Source: Sphingomonadales bacterium (GTDB lineage Bacteria > Pseudomonadota > Alphaproteobacteria > Sphingomonadales > Sphingomonadaceae). From it: 11,407 bases of DNA. The notes beneath the pieces were generated by a model that saw nothing but the letters and a program-made list of their open reading frames with translations, was not told where the DNA came from and ran no database searches. Location: contig JANYCM010000381.1 in NCBI GenBank assembly GCA_025360285.1, positions 1 through 11,407 on the forward strand, given 5' to 3'. Positions 1 to 6,433 of the stretch are shown in pieces. The translations under genes and the position numbers were made by a program. Numbering within the stretch: the stretch's first letter is position 1; each line of letters starts with the position of its first letter.

Positions 1-432
1 GGGATCGTGTTCACCCGGCTGATCGACGAGCCGCTAATCGTGCTGATGCCGACCGACCACCAGCTGACGACGCGTGCCGCGATCACCGCAGACGATATCT
101 GTGGCGAGCAGCTGGTTGGCGTGCCGCACGACAAATCGCCGGCGCTCAGAGCCGTGACCAATGCCTATGGCCAGCGGCTCGGCATCGATCTTGCCCCTGA
201 CCATCTGGTCGACAATCTCTCAATGGCCATGTCGCTGGTCGCGTCCACCGGCGGTATTGCGCTGATGCCGCTCTATGCGCGCAATTTGCTGCCGCCGACC
301 GTCGTCAGCCGCCCGCTGGCCGGCGTGCCGCCGACGATCGACCTGTCGCTCGGCTATAATGAAGCCAATACATCGGCGCTGCTGAAGGTGATCGTTTCAA
401 GGATCGGTGAGCTGAAGTTTGCCAATTCCTGA
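1..432 (+). CDS. LysR-type transcriptional regulator, C-terminal part (5' end outside window)
   Basis: The reading frame is open from the first base and ends with TGA at 430-432, so about 143 C-terminal residues are visible. The DNA-binding half is missing. The visible part looks like the second half of a LysR substrate-binding domain: a 'EPLIVLMPTDHQL' strand-and-loop near the start, a hinge-like 'LVGVP' stretch, and the 'SLVASTGGIALMPLYARNL' segment, which is typical of the effector-domain C-terminal lobe (the usual 'V..G.GI.LLP' pattern). An internal GTG at 7 is not a credible start because the fold would be broken. Family members bind a small effector and regulate a nearby, often divergent, gene; here the target lies outside the window and the effector cannot be told. 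It faces the operon that ends at 527, so it may belong to accessory cargo rather than the plasmid backbone. Confidence 0.85.
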   Translation, partial: GIVFTRLIDEPLIVLMPTDHQLTTRAAITADDICGEQLVGVPHDKSPALRAVTNAYGQRLGIDLAPDHLVDNLSMAMSLVASTGGIALMPLYARNLLPPTVVSRPLAGVPPTIDLSLGYNEANTSALLKVIVSRIGELKFANS

Positions 433-479
433 TGCGAAATTACCGGACGGCTCGGGCAGTTGCTATCAAATCAATAAAT

Positions 480-501
480 GGGGCCACGTCGCCGCGGCCC
501 C
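480..501 (-). terminator. Possible rho-independent terminator of the minus-strand operon
   Basis: GGGGCC at 480-485 pairs perfectly with GGCCCC at 496-501 around a 10-nt loop. Read on the minus strand, the hairpin lies 25 bp past the stop of the large ParB-like gene and is followed by ATTTATTGATTT, a weak T-rich tract. The plus strand has no T tract after it, so it fits the minus-strand operon better than the LysR gene. The imperfect T tract keeps confidence moderate. Confidence 0.45.
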
Positions 502-526
502 AAGGTTGCTCGTGAGAGAAAGAAGG

Positions 527-2581
527 TCAGGCGGCGCGGCTGATCCCGCTGCTGTCGGCGTCGACAAGGTCATCAACATTGTCCTCGGTTGCGCCCTTCA
601 CGACTTCGCCGTCCACTGCGGCAACATCGCTAGCGGCCGAGTCGTCATCTTTGCCGAATTCGGCGGCAGCAGCGCTATCCGCACCAAACAGCATTACATC
701 CGGCACCCAGACGATCGCCTTGGCGCGAACCTCGGCTTCGATGATTGCGGTGCCGGCGCAGATCTTCTCGGCAGCGCTGGCGAGGTCGCCCTTCTTCGCG
801 CTGGCATATCGGCTTCGCAGATCGTTGCCGCCGATGGTTTCGAGGGCATCGAGGACGACGCCCTTACGAACGCGGTTGAAGAAGTTGGCAGCGGTCGGCC
901 GCCACCAGGCTGCAACATCGATGCCTAGATTGCGGCCAAGGTGATTGTGGAACGCGGCACCGCTTTCGTCGGCTAGCTTCGGCTCCAAGGTGCGGGCAAC
1001 CATCCACCCGGCCCAGGCACCACGCTTTTCGTCATCCAGCGCCCGAAACGCATCGAATCGCTCGGTGATCTCGCGGTGCCCGGCCCAACCATGGTCAAGG
1101 CCGTCCGAGAACACCTGCAACTGGTCGATGATCGTGCCTTCGGGCGTGTAGCCGAACGGCGCCCGCGACGGTGCCCCGCCCTGGAGCGACGAGCCATGGT
1201 CGTTGTGATAGCCGGGACGGGTCTGGGCATCGGCAAGGAGGAAGATCGCCAGATCGACCGCCATGCCCGGATCGCTGGCAAGATGCAGGCCGAGCAGCTT
1301 GGTGCGTTGCACGGCGAGCTCGTCACGCAGCGGTTTGCCAAGCAACGGGGCACCGGGCGCGCCGACATCGTCATCGTCGATGCCCCCGTTGCGGACGATC
1401 CGGGGACTGCCATTGCTCGGCGCAGCGTTGACGGCAGGCTCGACATAGACGGTTTCGTGCAAGGTCGGGGTTCCGTCGGCGCTGATGATGACGAAGGCTG
1501 TGGCGACGGCTTTGATAGTGTCGTCGACCGGCGCGATCCGATTGGTGATCGCCGCCGCTTCCGCTTCGAGCGCTTCGACCCGGGCCTCGAAGGTCTCGGC
1601 GTCATCGTCGGTTTCGGCTGCCTCGCTCTCGGCTTCGAGCGCTTCGAGCTGCGCTTCGATTTCGGCGAGGCGCGCAGCTTCAGCTTCGGTCGGCTCGACC
1701 CGTTCACCCCGCACCGGACGCAGGTCGCGCGTCAGGTCGAAGTCGGGCCGATACGCGAGGACTGGGATGACATTGCCATAGCCGGTGATGCGCGCGGCAG
1801 CTTGTTCCATCCGGCTTTGCGCGAGGGTTTCAACAAGGCCGGTATCGAGCCAGGTTTCTTCGGCGCGGTCGGCGAACAGGTCATGTTCGATGCGGCCGCC
1901 GGCGGCGATGTAGGCCTCGCGGCTGACCAGCTTAGCGAGCGCATGACTGCCGTTGATGGTCTCGTCCATCATCGCGCGGCGGATGTTGGCAATGTTGAAG
2001 CCGTAGTACGAGCCCTTGGCATGCGCAAAGACCGCCGATTGTTTGGCGATATCGGTGGTCGCGCCAAAGGCCTTCGCGATCTCGAGGCTGATGTCGCCCA
2101 TCTGCAGCGCCTCGAACACCTCATCGGCAAGCCCGGCAAGCCGAATGCGCCCCTCGACGAACCGGGTGCTCAGGCCAAAGCGCTTGGCAACGTCCTCGGC
2201 AGTCTTGCCTTCGGTTTCGATAAAGTAGCGGAACGCCAGGCACTCGTCGGCGGGATTCATGGCGAGACGCTGGAAGTTTTCGGCGAGGCTGGTTTCAGCG
2301 GCGGCGCTTGTGTCGTTCATGACGAGCACCGGGATTTCATAGTCGGCGGGGCAGCGACCGCCGTCGATAAGGGCATGGACGGCGGCGAGGCGGCGGCCAC
2401 CGGCGGTGATCTCGAACTTGCCCTTCTTCTTGGGAATGGCAAAGCCGATGAGGTTCTGCAGGACGCCGCGTGCTTCGATGCTGGCGATCAGCTCGTCGAG
2501 CGAGGTGCTGGCGCCGGCAGTGCGGCGGACGTTGCGGTTGCTCAGGATGCAATTGCAGGCAGGAATCATCTGGATGGTCAT
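527..2581 (-). CDS. Large ParB/RepB/Spo0J-domain protein (684 aa), plasmid backbone
   Basis: The start is ATG at 2581: GGAGA lies 6 nt upstream (2588-2592), whereas the longer frame to 2626 has no ribosome site and would overlap the upstream gene. Residues about 1-115 form a ParB N-terminal (CTPase-type) domain with GGRRLAAV (61-68, the GERR box) and ENFQRLAMNPADE (101-113, the ENxQR box). A KorB/ParB-like helix-turn-helix follows (about 126-149, 'TAEDVAKRFGLSTRFVEGRI'). An Ala/Glu-rich probable coiled coil spans about 298-350, a long region of unknown fold about 370-640, and an acidic tail ends the protein. Ordinary ParB proteins are about 300 aa, so more than half of this one is extra. A canonical ParB sits with ParA elsewhere in the window, so this one is probably not the segregation ParB. 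It may be a DNA-binding regulator or a structural or transfer-associated protein. It is the last gene of a four-gene operon, 41 bp after the primase-like gene. Confidence 0.85.
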   Translation of the reverse strand: MTIQMIPACNCILSNRNVRRTAGASTSLDELIASIEARGVLQNLIGFAIPKKKGKFEITAGGRRLAAVHALIDGGRCPADYEIPVLVMNDTSAAAETSLAENFQRLAMNPADECLAFRYFIETEGKTAEDVAKRFGLSTRFVEGRIRLAGLADEVFEALQMGDISLEIAKAFGATTDIAKQSAVFAHAKGSYYGFNIANIRRAMMDETINGSHALAKLVSREAYIAAGGRIEHDLFADRAEETWLDTGLVETLAQSRMEQAAARITGYGNVIPVLAYRPDFDLTRDLRPVRGERVEPTEAEAARLAEIEAQLEALEAESEAAETDDDAETFEARVEALEAEAAAITNRIAPVDDTIKAVATAFVIISADGTPTLHETVYVEPAVNAAPSNGSPRIVRNGGIDDDDVGAPGAPLLGKPLRDELAVQRTKLLGLHLASDPGMAVDLAIFLLADAQTRPGYHNDHGSSLQGGAPSRAPFGYTPEGTIIDQLQVFSDGLDHGWAGHREITERFDAFRALDDEKRGAWAGWMVARTLEPKLADESGAAFHNHLGRNLGIDVAAWWRPTAANFFNRVRKGVVLDALETIGGNDLRSRYASAKKGDLASAAEKICAGTAIIEAEVRAKAIVWVPDVMLFGADSAAAAEFGKDDDSAASDVAAVDGEVVKGATEDNVDDLVDADSSGISRAA

Positions 2582-2587
2582 GGCTGT

Positions 2588-2592
2588 TCTCC
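2588..2592 (-). promoter_or_regulatory. Ribosome binding site of the large ParB-like gene
   Basis: The minus strand reads GGAGA with 6 nt before ATG at 2581. This selects the 684-residue start over the 15-codon upstream extension. Confidence 0.75.
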
Positions 2593-2622
2593 GATACTGA
2601 GCCCCTGCCACCACGGCACGGC

Positions 2623-3528
2623 TCAACCGGCGCCCGTCCCCTCACCTCTTCGTGCCGCCAAGACATCCGCCCAGTCATTGAACGCGCCCGGCGGCCACAC
2701 CACACGTAACGCCAGCCCACCGCGCTGCTGCCCGTCCAGCGCCAGTTGGGCGGCGCGCTGTCCGCCGGCGTCGTTATCCGCAAGAATGACAAGCTCGGTG
2801 ACCTGCGCGGGGATGCTGACCATCCCGAAACGTTCGTTGCCAAGCACCGCCCAGACCGGAATGGCGTGGATCATGCTGGCGGCGAGCGCAGTCTCGATGC
2901 CTTCAGCCAGACCCAGAACGCTGCGCGATTGACCGAGCTGCACCGCCCCCTGCTCCGGCAGACCGAGGAGCCGTTTTGGGTTGTCGAAGCCTGCCTTTTG
3001 CGGTGCAACCGGATCAAGAAAAGTTCGGTGGATGGCGATCAGCGCACCGCGGGCATCGCGTACCGCTGCGAGCATCGCCCGGTGCCAAGTGGCGTCGCTT
3101 TTCGGGCCCAGCTGCACACGCGGGTGGAAGCGCAACTGCGCGCTGTGCGAGACGATGCCGCGGCCCGACAAATAGTTGGCGGCGGGTGTGTTCTCGACAG
3201 TCGACGCTCTGTCCCACAGCCGGCTGATGAGCGATCGCATGTTGCCGGATTCGGCAGGCGCAGCCTCGTCAGTGCTGAGGATGCCGGCGCGATCGATCGT
3301 CCCGCCCCACCGCAACGCGCGCAGCACATCGAGGGTGTCGCAACCCGAGAAGCAATGGAAGAACAGGCTGCGGTCGCCGACCCGTACTGAGAGGCTGGGT
3401 GATCGGTCGTCATGCGCCGGGCAACGACACATGCCTGCACCGTTCGACCATTTGCCGCCAAGGCGCTCAACGATCCCCCTGCCCTGCTGCTCGAGTTCGC
3501 TGCGCGACGCTGGCAATGCGGCCGTCAT
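2623..3528 (-). CDS. CHC2 zinc-finger / Toprim primase-like protein (301 aa)
   Basis: The start is ATG at 3528, which overlaps the stop of the HD gene as ATGA (3525-3528), a translational-coupling arrangement. The open frame continues 108 codons upstream, but those codons are antisense to the HD gene's reading and lack family sequence. An N-terminal zinc-binding motif is visible: C36-x2-H39, then HCFSGC with C59-x3-C63, as in plasmid and phage primases. A linker region (about 90-200) leads to a Toprim domain with the conserved acid in 'LGLAEGIETALAA' (E209) and the DxD motif in 'VILADNDAGGQ' (D251, D253). It ends with 'NDWADVL', a common tail in this family. At 301 aa it lacks the helicase domain of full P4-type primases. 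It probably handles DNA priming or processing for plasmid replication or transfer; activity is inferred from the motifs only. Confidence 0.87.
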   Translation of the reverse strand: MTAALPASRSELEQQGRGIVERLGGKWSNGAGMCRCPAHDDRSPSLSVRVGDRSLFFHCFSGCDTLDVLRALRWGGTIDRAGILSTDEAAPAESGNMRSLISRLWDRASTVENTPAANYLSGRGIVSHSAQLRFHPRVQLGPKSDATWHRAMLAAVRDARGALIAIHRTFLDPVAPQKAGFDNPKRLLGLPEQGAVQLGQSRSVLGLAEGIETALAASMIHAIPVWAVLGNERFGMVSIPAQVTELVILADNDAGGQRAAQLALDGQQRGGLALRVVWPPGAFNDWADVLAARRGEGTGAG

Positions 3529-4199
3529 GGTAAATTTCCGCGGACGTCGGGATCGAGGCGCTTTCGTTCGTGCTGAAGGCGGTGGAGCCATTGCGCGCCA
3601 GCGTATTCCGATGGCCATGGCTCCCAAGGCTGGAAGCCGCCTTCTTCTGCCAGCATTGCCAGCGGATCGAGCATGAGTGGCGCTGCGCTTAGATGAAGGT
3701 CGTTGGTGATCTGGGTCATCGACCACCCGACGATGTGATGCGCCTCTGAAGCCGCGGCGATGCGATCGGCAGCCTTGTGCAGACGGTATTCGTCGGCCGT
3801 GATGTCGGGAAGTGCGTAGCGATCGTTGATCGCCGCTGTCAGCCGGCTGCACAACTCTGCGAAGGGCGCGCCAAGGAATGCCTTTAACGGCGCGATGCAG
3901 TCGAATCCCAGCAAGCCTTCTTCGGCGTCGTGGAGGAGTTCATAGAGGGCAAGGCTAGGCGCCAGCCCTGGTGATGCTTGTTCCCTGATCGCCAGCACCG
4001 ACAGACTGTGCTGCGCAACGGAGAGTGGGCGGGGCCAGGCCGAGTGCCCGCCCCAGCGATAGGTGCGCGACAGGCCAAGCGCGAGGTCATGATCGGTCCA
4101 GCTGTGCGGGTCAGGATTGGCGAGGTCGATGACGTTGCCGCTTGGCAGCAGAACATAGGGACGCTGCGTTGCTCTGTCTTTGGCGTCGTCGCTGCTCAT
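3525..4199 (-). CDS. HD-domain phosphohydrolase, YfbR (5'-nucleotidase)-like (224 aa)
   Basis: ATG at 4199 has GGAG 6 nt upstream (4206-4209). A longer form from GTG at 4316 would overlap the upstream stop as GTGA, but it has no ribosome site and adds 39 residues of low-complexity basic sequence. Metal-ligand residues of an HD domain are visible: H64 ('SVAQHS'), H90-D91 ('LLHDAEEGLLG') and D145 ('HKAADRI'). Residues R48-W49 and E94 sit where E. coli YfbR has its substrate-contacting R18-W19 and E72, so a phosphatase acting on deoxynucleoside monophosphates is a reasonable guess. Such genes recur on large plasmids, where they might tune nucleotide pools. The 3' end is coupled to the primase-like gene, which hints at a shared role in DNA synthesis. 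The substrate is unproven. Confidence 0.85.
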   Translation of the reverse strand: MSSDDAKDRATQRPYVLLPSGNVIDLANPDPHSWTDHDLALGLSRTYRWGGHSAWPRPLSVAQHSLSVLAIREQASPGLAPSLALYELLHDAEEGLLGFDCIAPLKAFLGAPFAELCSRLTAAINDRYALPDITADEYRLHKAADRIAAASEAHHIVGWSMTQITNDLHLSAAPLMLDPLAMLAEEGGFQPWEPWPSEYAGAQWLHRLQHERKRLDPDVRGNLP

Positions 4200-4205
4200 G
4201 GGAAT

Positions 4206-4209
4206 CTCC
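4206..4209 (-). promoter_or_regulatory. Ribosome binding site deciding the HD-gene start
   Basis: The minus strand reads GGAG followed by six bases and ATG at 4199. It favours this start over GTG at 4316, which lacks any purine-rich leader. Confidence 0.7.
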
Positions 4210-4312
4210 GTCGATTGTTCAATTGACGCTGCCTTGCGCCCCCTCCCCTTGCTGGTTTGCGCTTGCAGCCGAATATTTGGTCCGCCTGGTGGCAAGACGG
4301 CTGTGAAGGAGG

Positions 4313-4678
4313 TCACGAACCATCTGACATACGAACAAGCCGCTGCTTCGCTCGAATCTCGCTGATGACATTGCTTAGCTCGGTTGACCGCAGTTCAAGG
4401 TTTAGCGAGCGGCCGATCCCGAGGATCTCGATCCGCATCGAGGTGCTGCGCATATAGCCATTGGCGCTGGCATGGTTGCGCTCCAGCCCCTCGCTCAGGC
4501 TGTGCTTCCAGAACTTGTCATAGGGTTCGCGGCGACCATCCCCCAGTGTGTGTAGCAACGCCAACAGCGAGCGCAGTTCGAGCCACGGGGAAAGCGGTTC
4601 CTTCCCTGCGCGCTCGGCGACGTCGTACAGCGCCGCGATGCCGAGCAGGATGGCCGTATGGCGCGACGATTCGGGCAT
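4313..4678 (-). CDS. Uncharacterised small protein (about 121 aa), first gene of the backbone operon
   Basis: I do not recognise the family. The reading frame has good GC-rich third positions from ATG at 4678 onward ('MPESSRHTAILLGIAALYDVAER'), and its third-position bias drops in the 16 codons between 4726 (GTG) and 4678. I therefore prefer 4678, though neither start has a clear ribosome site. The product looks alpha-helical and soluble: an N-terminal helix with 'LLGIAALYDVAER', a middle 'WLELRSLLALLHTLGDG', a conserved-looking 'EPYDKFWKH', and a basic C-terminal helix 'SNVISEIRAKQRLVR'. There is no signal peptide, membrane segment or catalytic motif. It lies 113 bp before the HD gene and beside the putative origin, so a role in replication control or as a small regulator is possible, but this is only positional inference. 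Confidence 0.6.
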   Translation of the reverse strand: MPESSRHTAILLGIAALYDVAERAGKEPLSPWLELRSLLALLHTLGDGRREPYDKFWKHSLSEGLERNHASANGYMRSTSMRIEILGIGRSLNLELRSTELSNVISEIRAKQRLVRMSDGS

Positions 4679-4804
4679 GGCGCCATAGAGAACAAAAACA
4701 GAACGGCGGGCAAGCCATTGCAGCACATGGTGATCTGCCCAGCACGAACGCTGACAGTGCCTGGATGTCGTGCGATTGCGTGTCTCGCCTGCTCCTTCTC
4801 CCTT

Positions 4805-4866
4805 TCAAATCCAAAAAAAAGAATCAACCTGGTTAGATATTTATTCTCTAGGTTATGAGGTTAAGC
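4805..4866. other. AT-rich segment beside the iterons, candidate DNA-unwinding region
   Basis: This stretch contains an A8 run (4813-4820) and TATTTATTC, and is clearly more AT-rich than its surroundings. It carries three GGTTA direct repeats (4831, 4851, 4859). An AT-rich region next to Rep-binding iterons is the usual layout of a plasmid origin. No DnaA box close to TTATCCACA was seen. It could instead contain the promoter of the leftward operon that begins at about 4678. Confidence 0.45.
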
Positions 4867-4920
4867 TGGCCGAGACGCATCAAAAGCCACTGATTAGGGA
4901 CGATAATATTCCAGCTTTCG

Positions 4921-5022
4921 TTCCTGATGTGTCGGTTGCCTGTTCCTGGAGTATCGGGTGTGGTGTTCCCGATGTGTCGCGGTTCGGTTCCCGTAGTGTC
5001 GAAAGCCGTTCCTGTTGTATCG
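4921..5022 (+). repeat. Five direct iterons, putative RepA-binding origin (oriV)
   Basis: Five copies of the 14-bp motif TTCCYGDWGTRTCG start at 4921, 4943, 4966, 4988 and 5009. Their spacing is 22, 23, 22 and 21 bp, about two helical turns, as expected for iterons bound on one face of the DNA. Copy sequences: TTCCTGATGTGTCG, TTCCTGGAGTATCG, TTCCCGATGTGTCG, TTCCCGTAGTGTCG, TTCCTGTTGTATCG. They lie just past the 3' end of repA and next to an AT-rich segment. The family parallel is iteron plasmids whose Rep binds such arrays to start replication and to control copy number. That RepA of this window is the binder is inferred. Confidence 0.85.
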
Positions 5023-5180
5023 TTGTTTCGATGTGGATCATTCCCTGGCCGCTGGCCGGCTACAGCCAACGTGCTGGAATTGACTCATGTTTTTGCAGAT
5101 CGCGGCGCTTTTGCCGCCCGCGCACTAACTGTCCGATTTTCAATGGTGAATCTATTCGGGCTACCGGAAGCTTGAATGCT
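5023..5180. other. Gene-free spacer between iterons and repA
   Basis: No credible coding frame was found here on either strand. Apart from a local CTGGCC duplication (about 5045-5058), I see no repeat or clear hairpin terminator. It probably forms part of the origin region. Confidence 0.4.
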
Positions 5181-5194
5181 CGACACTTCGGGAA
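5181..5194 (-). repeat. Sixth iteron, inverted, adjacent to the repA stop
   Basis: Read on the minus strand this is TTCCCGAAGTGTCG, a full match to the iteron consensus but in the orientation opposite to the main array. It ends 9 bp before the repA stop codon (5204-5206) and is separated from the array by 158 bp. Confidence 0.75.
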
Positions 5195-5203
5195 CGCCTG
5201 AGG

Positions 5204-6433
5204 TCAGCCGCGTAACTGGTGCTTGTTGCGCTCATGGTGACGCCGCATGAAACCGTCGAAAGCCTTGGCATAGTCGTGCGGCATCCGGCTCGGATCGCCG
5301 GCAATCCAAGCGTCAAACTCGCTTCGCATGTTGTCCATATCCCACCCGGGATAGCGGGCACCGATCCCGCTGATCAGGTCGCCGAGCGCGATCGCTTCTC
5401 CACTTCGTGCATCGGACCGTCGTCCGCCAGCGACCGGAGACGTATCCGCCCGCGACCGTGGCGACTTTGCGACCTGCCCCGTATCGGCAACCTTGCGAGG
5501 TGGTCCATCAGGCGCGCGTGGTGTCGCCTTGACACTAATGCCATCGGCGTTTGAGCGGCGTCGCATACGCAAGCTTGGCTCGGCTTTGCCTTCTTCGATG
5601 GATAGCGTGAAACCGGGCAATTGATCGTTCCGTGCGATGGCCAGCAGCTCGAACTTGAATCGCCGATAGGGACCTTCGGCTCCCGACTTTTCGAACAGTG
5701 TAGGAAAGCCGATAGCAAACCCGGCCTCCCCTGCCCCGCCGGCATGTTTGCGAGCAACGCGGTATAGCCAGCGCTCGCGGCCACCCGAGATGTCGAAATA
5801 AGCCCGGTCGATCGCCAGCACGCCGCCGTCCATCAACAGGCCGTCGTGAAACCATTTGGCCAGTGTGACCGACATGCCGCGAGCGCGCTCGGTGCGCGGG
5901 TCGATACGGTGCTCCCAGCTGTCTATCCAGCTGAACGTGGCTTCGCGGCGATTCCCAGGTGCACGGATGTTGGTTTTGACGGTGGTTGACTGCAGGCGGT
6001 CGAGCGATTGGGTTAGCAGCTGATAAGCCCGACCGGTTGTCTGTCGTCCGATTACCTTGAGCAAATCATAGGGCATGAAATGCAGTGTCTGTGGGATGTC
6101 ATTGATGCCGCGGCGCCTCATATCGCTGACGACACTGGCGAAGAAGATTAGAATGTCGGCGTCCCAGATCGTTGCCATGCCGTAGAGGGGATTAGCCGAA
6201 ACATGAACCCAGACCTTGCCGTCTGGCGAGCGATATTCGATCGGCTTGGTCCGCTTGGATTTGGCCAGGCTGAAGAAGGGGCGCTCCATCGTCTCGCGCT
6301 GATCGCGGAGCGACAGGTCGGCGAGGTAGGGTAGGAACAGATCGAATTGTTCGCCGGAATCGGGACGATGAGCCGAAGTTTCCCCGGGGAAACTTTGGTC
6401 CGGATTGCCGAATGTTTCCCCGGGGAAACTCAC
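5204..6433 (-). CDS. repA: Plasmid replication initiator RepA (RPA superfamily, 409 aa)
   Basis: The product matches the 'replication initiator protein A' family: residues about 28-290 include 'EQFDLFLPYLADLSLRDQRETMERPFFSLAKSKR', 'IWDADILIFFAS', 'QTLHFMPYDLLKVIGRQTTGRAYQLL' and 'ISGGRERWLYRVARKHAG', which are hallmark blocks of this family as I know it. A basic, low-complexity linker (about 290-345) leads to a C-terminal helical segment. The start is GTG at 6433, overlapping the parB stop as GTGA, with no strong ribosome site, so translation is probably coupled to parB. The first 19 codons contain a duplicated SFPGET (residues 2-7 and 14-19), encoded by two parS-type palindromes. A start at Met49 would avoid them but would cut into the conserved domain. 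RepA should bind the iterons just downstream and recruit the host replisome. Confidence 0.92.
   Translation of the reverse strand: MSFPGETFGNPDQSFPGETSAHRPDSGEQFDLFLPYLADLSLRDQRETMERPFFSLAKSKRTKPIEYRSPDGKVWVHVSANPLYGMATIWDADILIFFASVVSDMRRRGINDIPQTLHFMPYDLLKVIGRQTTGRAYQLLTQSLDRLQSTTVKTNIRAPGNRREATFSWIDSWEHRIDPRTERARGMSVTLAKWFHDGLLMDGGVLAIDRAYFDISGGRERWLYRVARKHAGGAGEAGFAIGFPTLFEKSGAEGPYRRFKFELLAIARNDQLPGFTLSIEEGKAEPSLRMRRRSNADGISVKATPRAPDGPPRKVADTGQVAKSPRSRADTSPVAGGRRSDARSGEAIALGDLISGIGARYPGWDMDNMRSEFDAWIAGDPSRMPHDYAKAFDGFMRRHHERNKHQLRG
6376..6395. promoter_or_regulatory. parS-type palindrome, copy 1 (within repA)
   Basis: A perfect 20-bp palindrome (6376-6395) holds the 16-bp core GTTTCCCCGGGGAAAC at 6378-6393. 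The core fits the GTT-N10-AAC form of RepB/ParB-binding parS sites in repABC plasmids. It lies within codons 14-19 of repA. Confidence 0.75.
6414..6429. promoter_or_regulatory. parS-type palindrome, copy 2 (repA codons 2-7)
   Basis: The perfect 16-bp palindrome GTTTCCCCGGGGAAAC is identical in its core to the copy 36 bp away. It sits immediately after the parB stop and inside the repA start region. ParB from the same operon is the expected ligand. Confidence 0.75.

Noticed and set aside
419..944. Plus-strand open frames after the LysR gene
   Set aside because: They lie over the 3' part of the ParB-like gene, have no ribosome site and give no recognisable protein.
1076..2932. 618-codon open frame on the plus strand
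   Set aside because: It is antisense to the large ParB-like gene, whose motifs, ribosome site and operon context are clear. Long antisense frames are expected in GC-rich genes, and its translation shows no domain.
4200..4316. 39-codon N-terminal extension of the HD protein from GTG at 4316
   Set aside because: Its GTGA overlap with the upstream stop is suggestive, but there is no ribosome site, the sequence is low-complexity and basic, and a good site precedes ATG at 4199.
4909..4920. Possible extra iteron (TTCCAGCTTTCG) before the array
   Set aside because: It is shorter than the motif and mismatched, and its position does not keep the 22-bp phase.
4921..5022. CRISPR-like array
   Set aside because: The repeats are 14 bp at a 21-23 bp period with very short, partly similar gaps. 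This is iteron layout, not CRISPR repeat and spacer sizes.
4848..5069. 73-codon minus-strand frame with a periodic Asp-Thr-Thr-Gly-Thr-like pattern
   Set aside because: The periodicity is simply the 22-bp iterons being translated. There is no ribosome site and no family.
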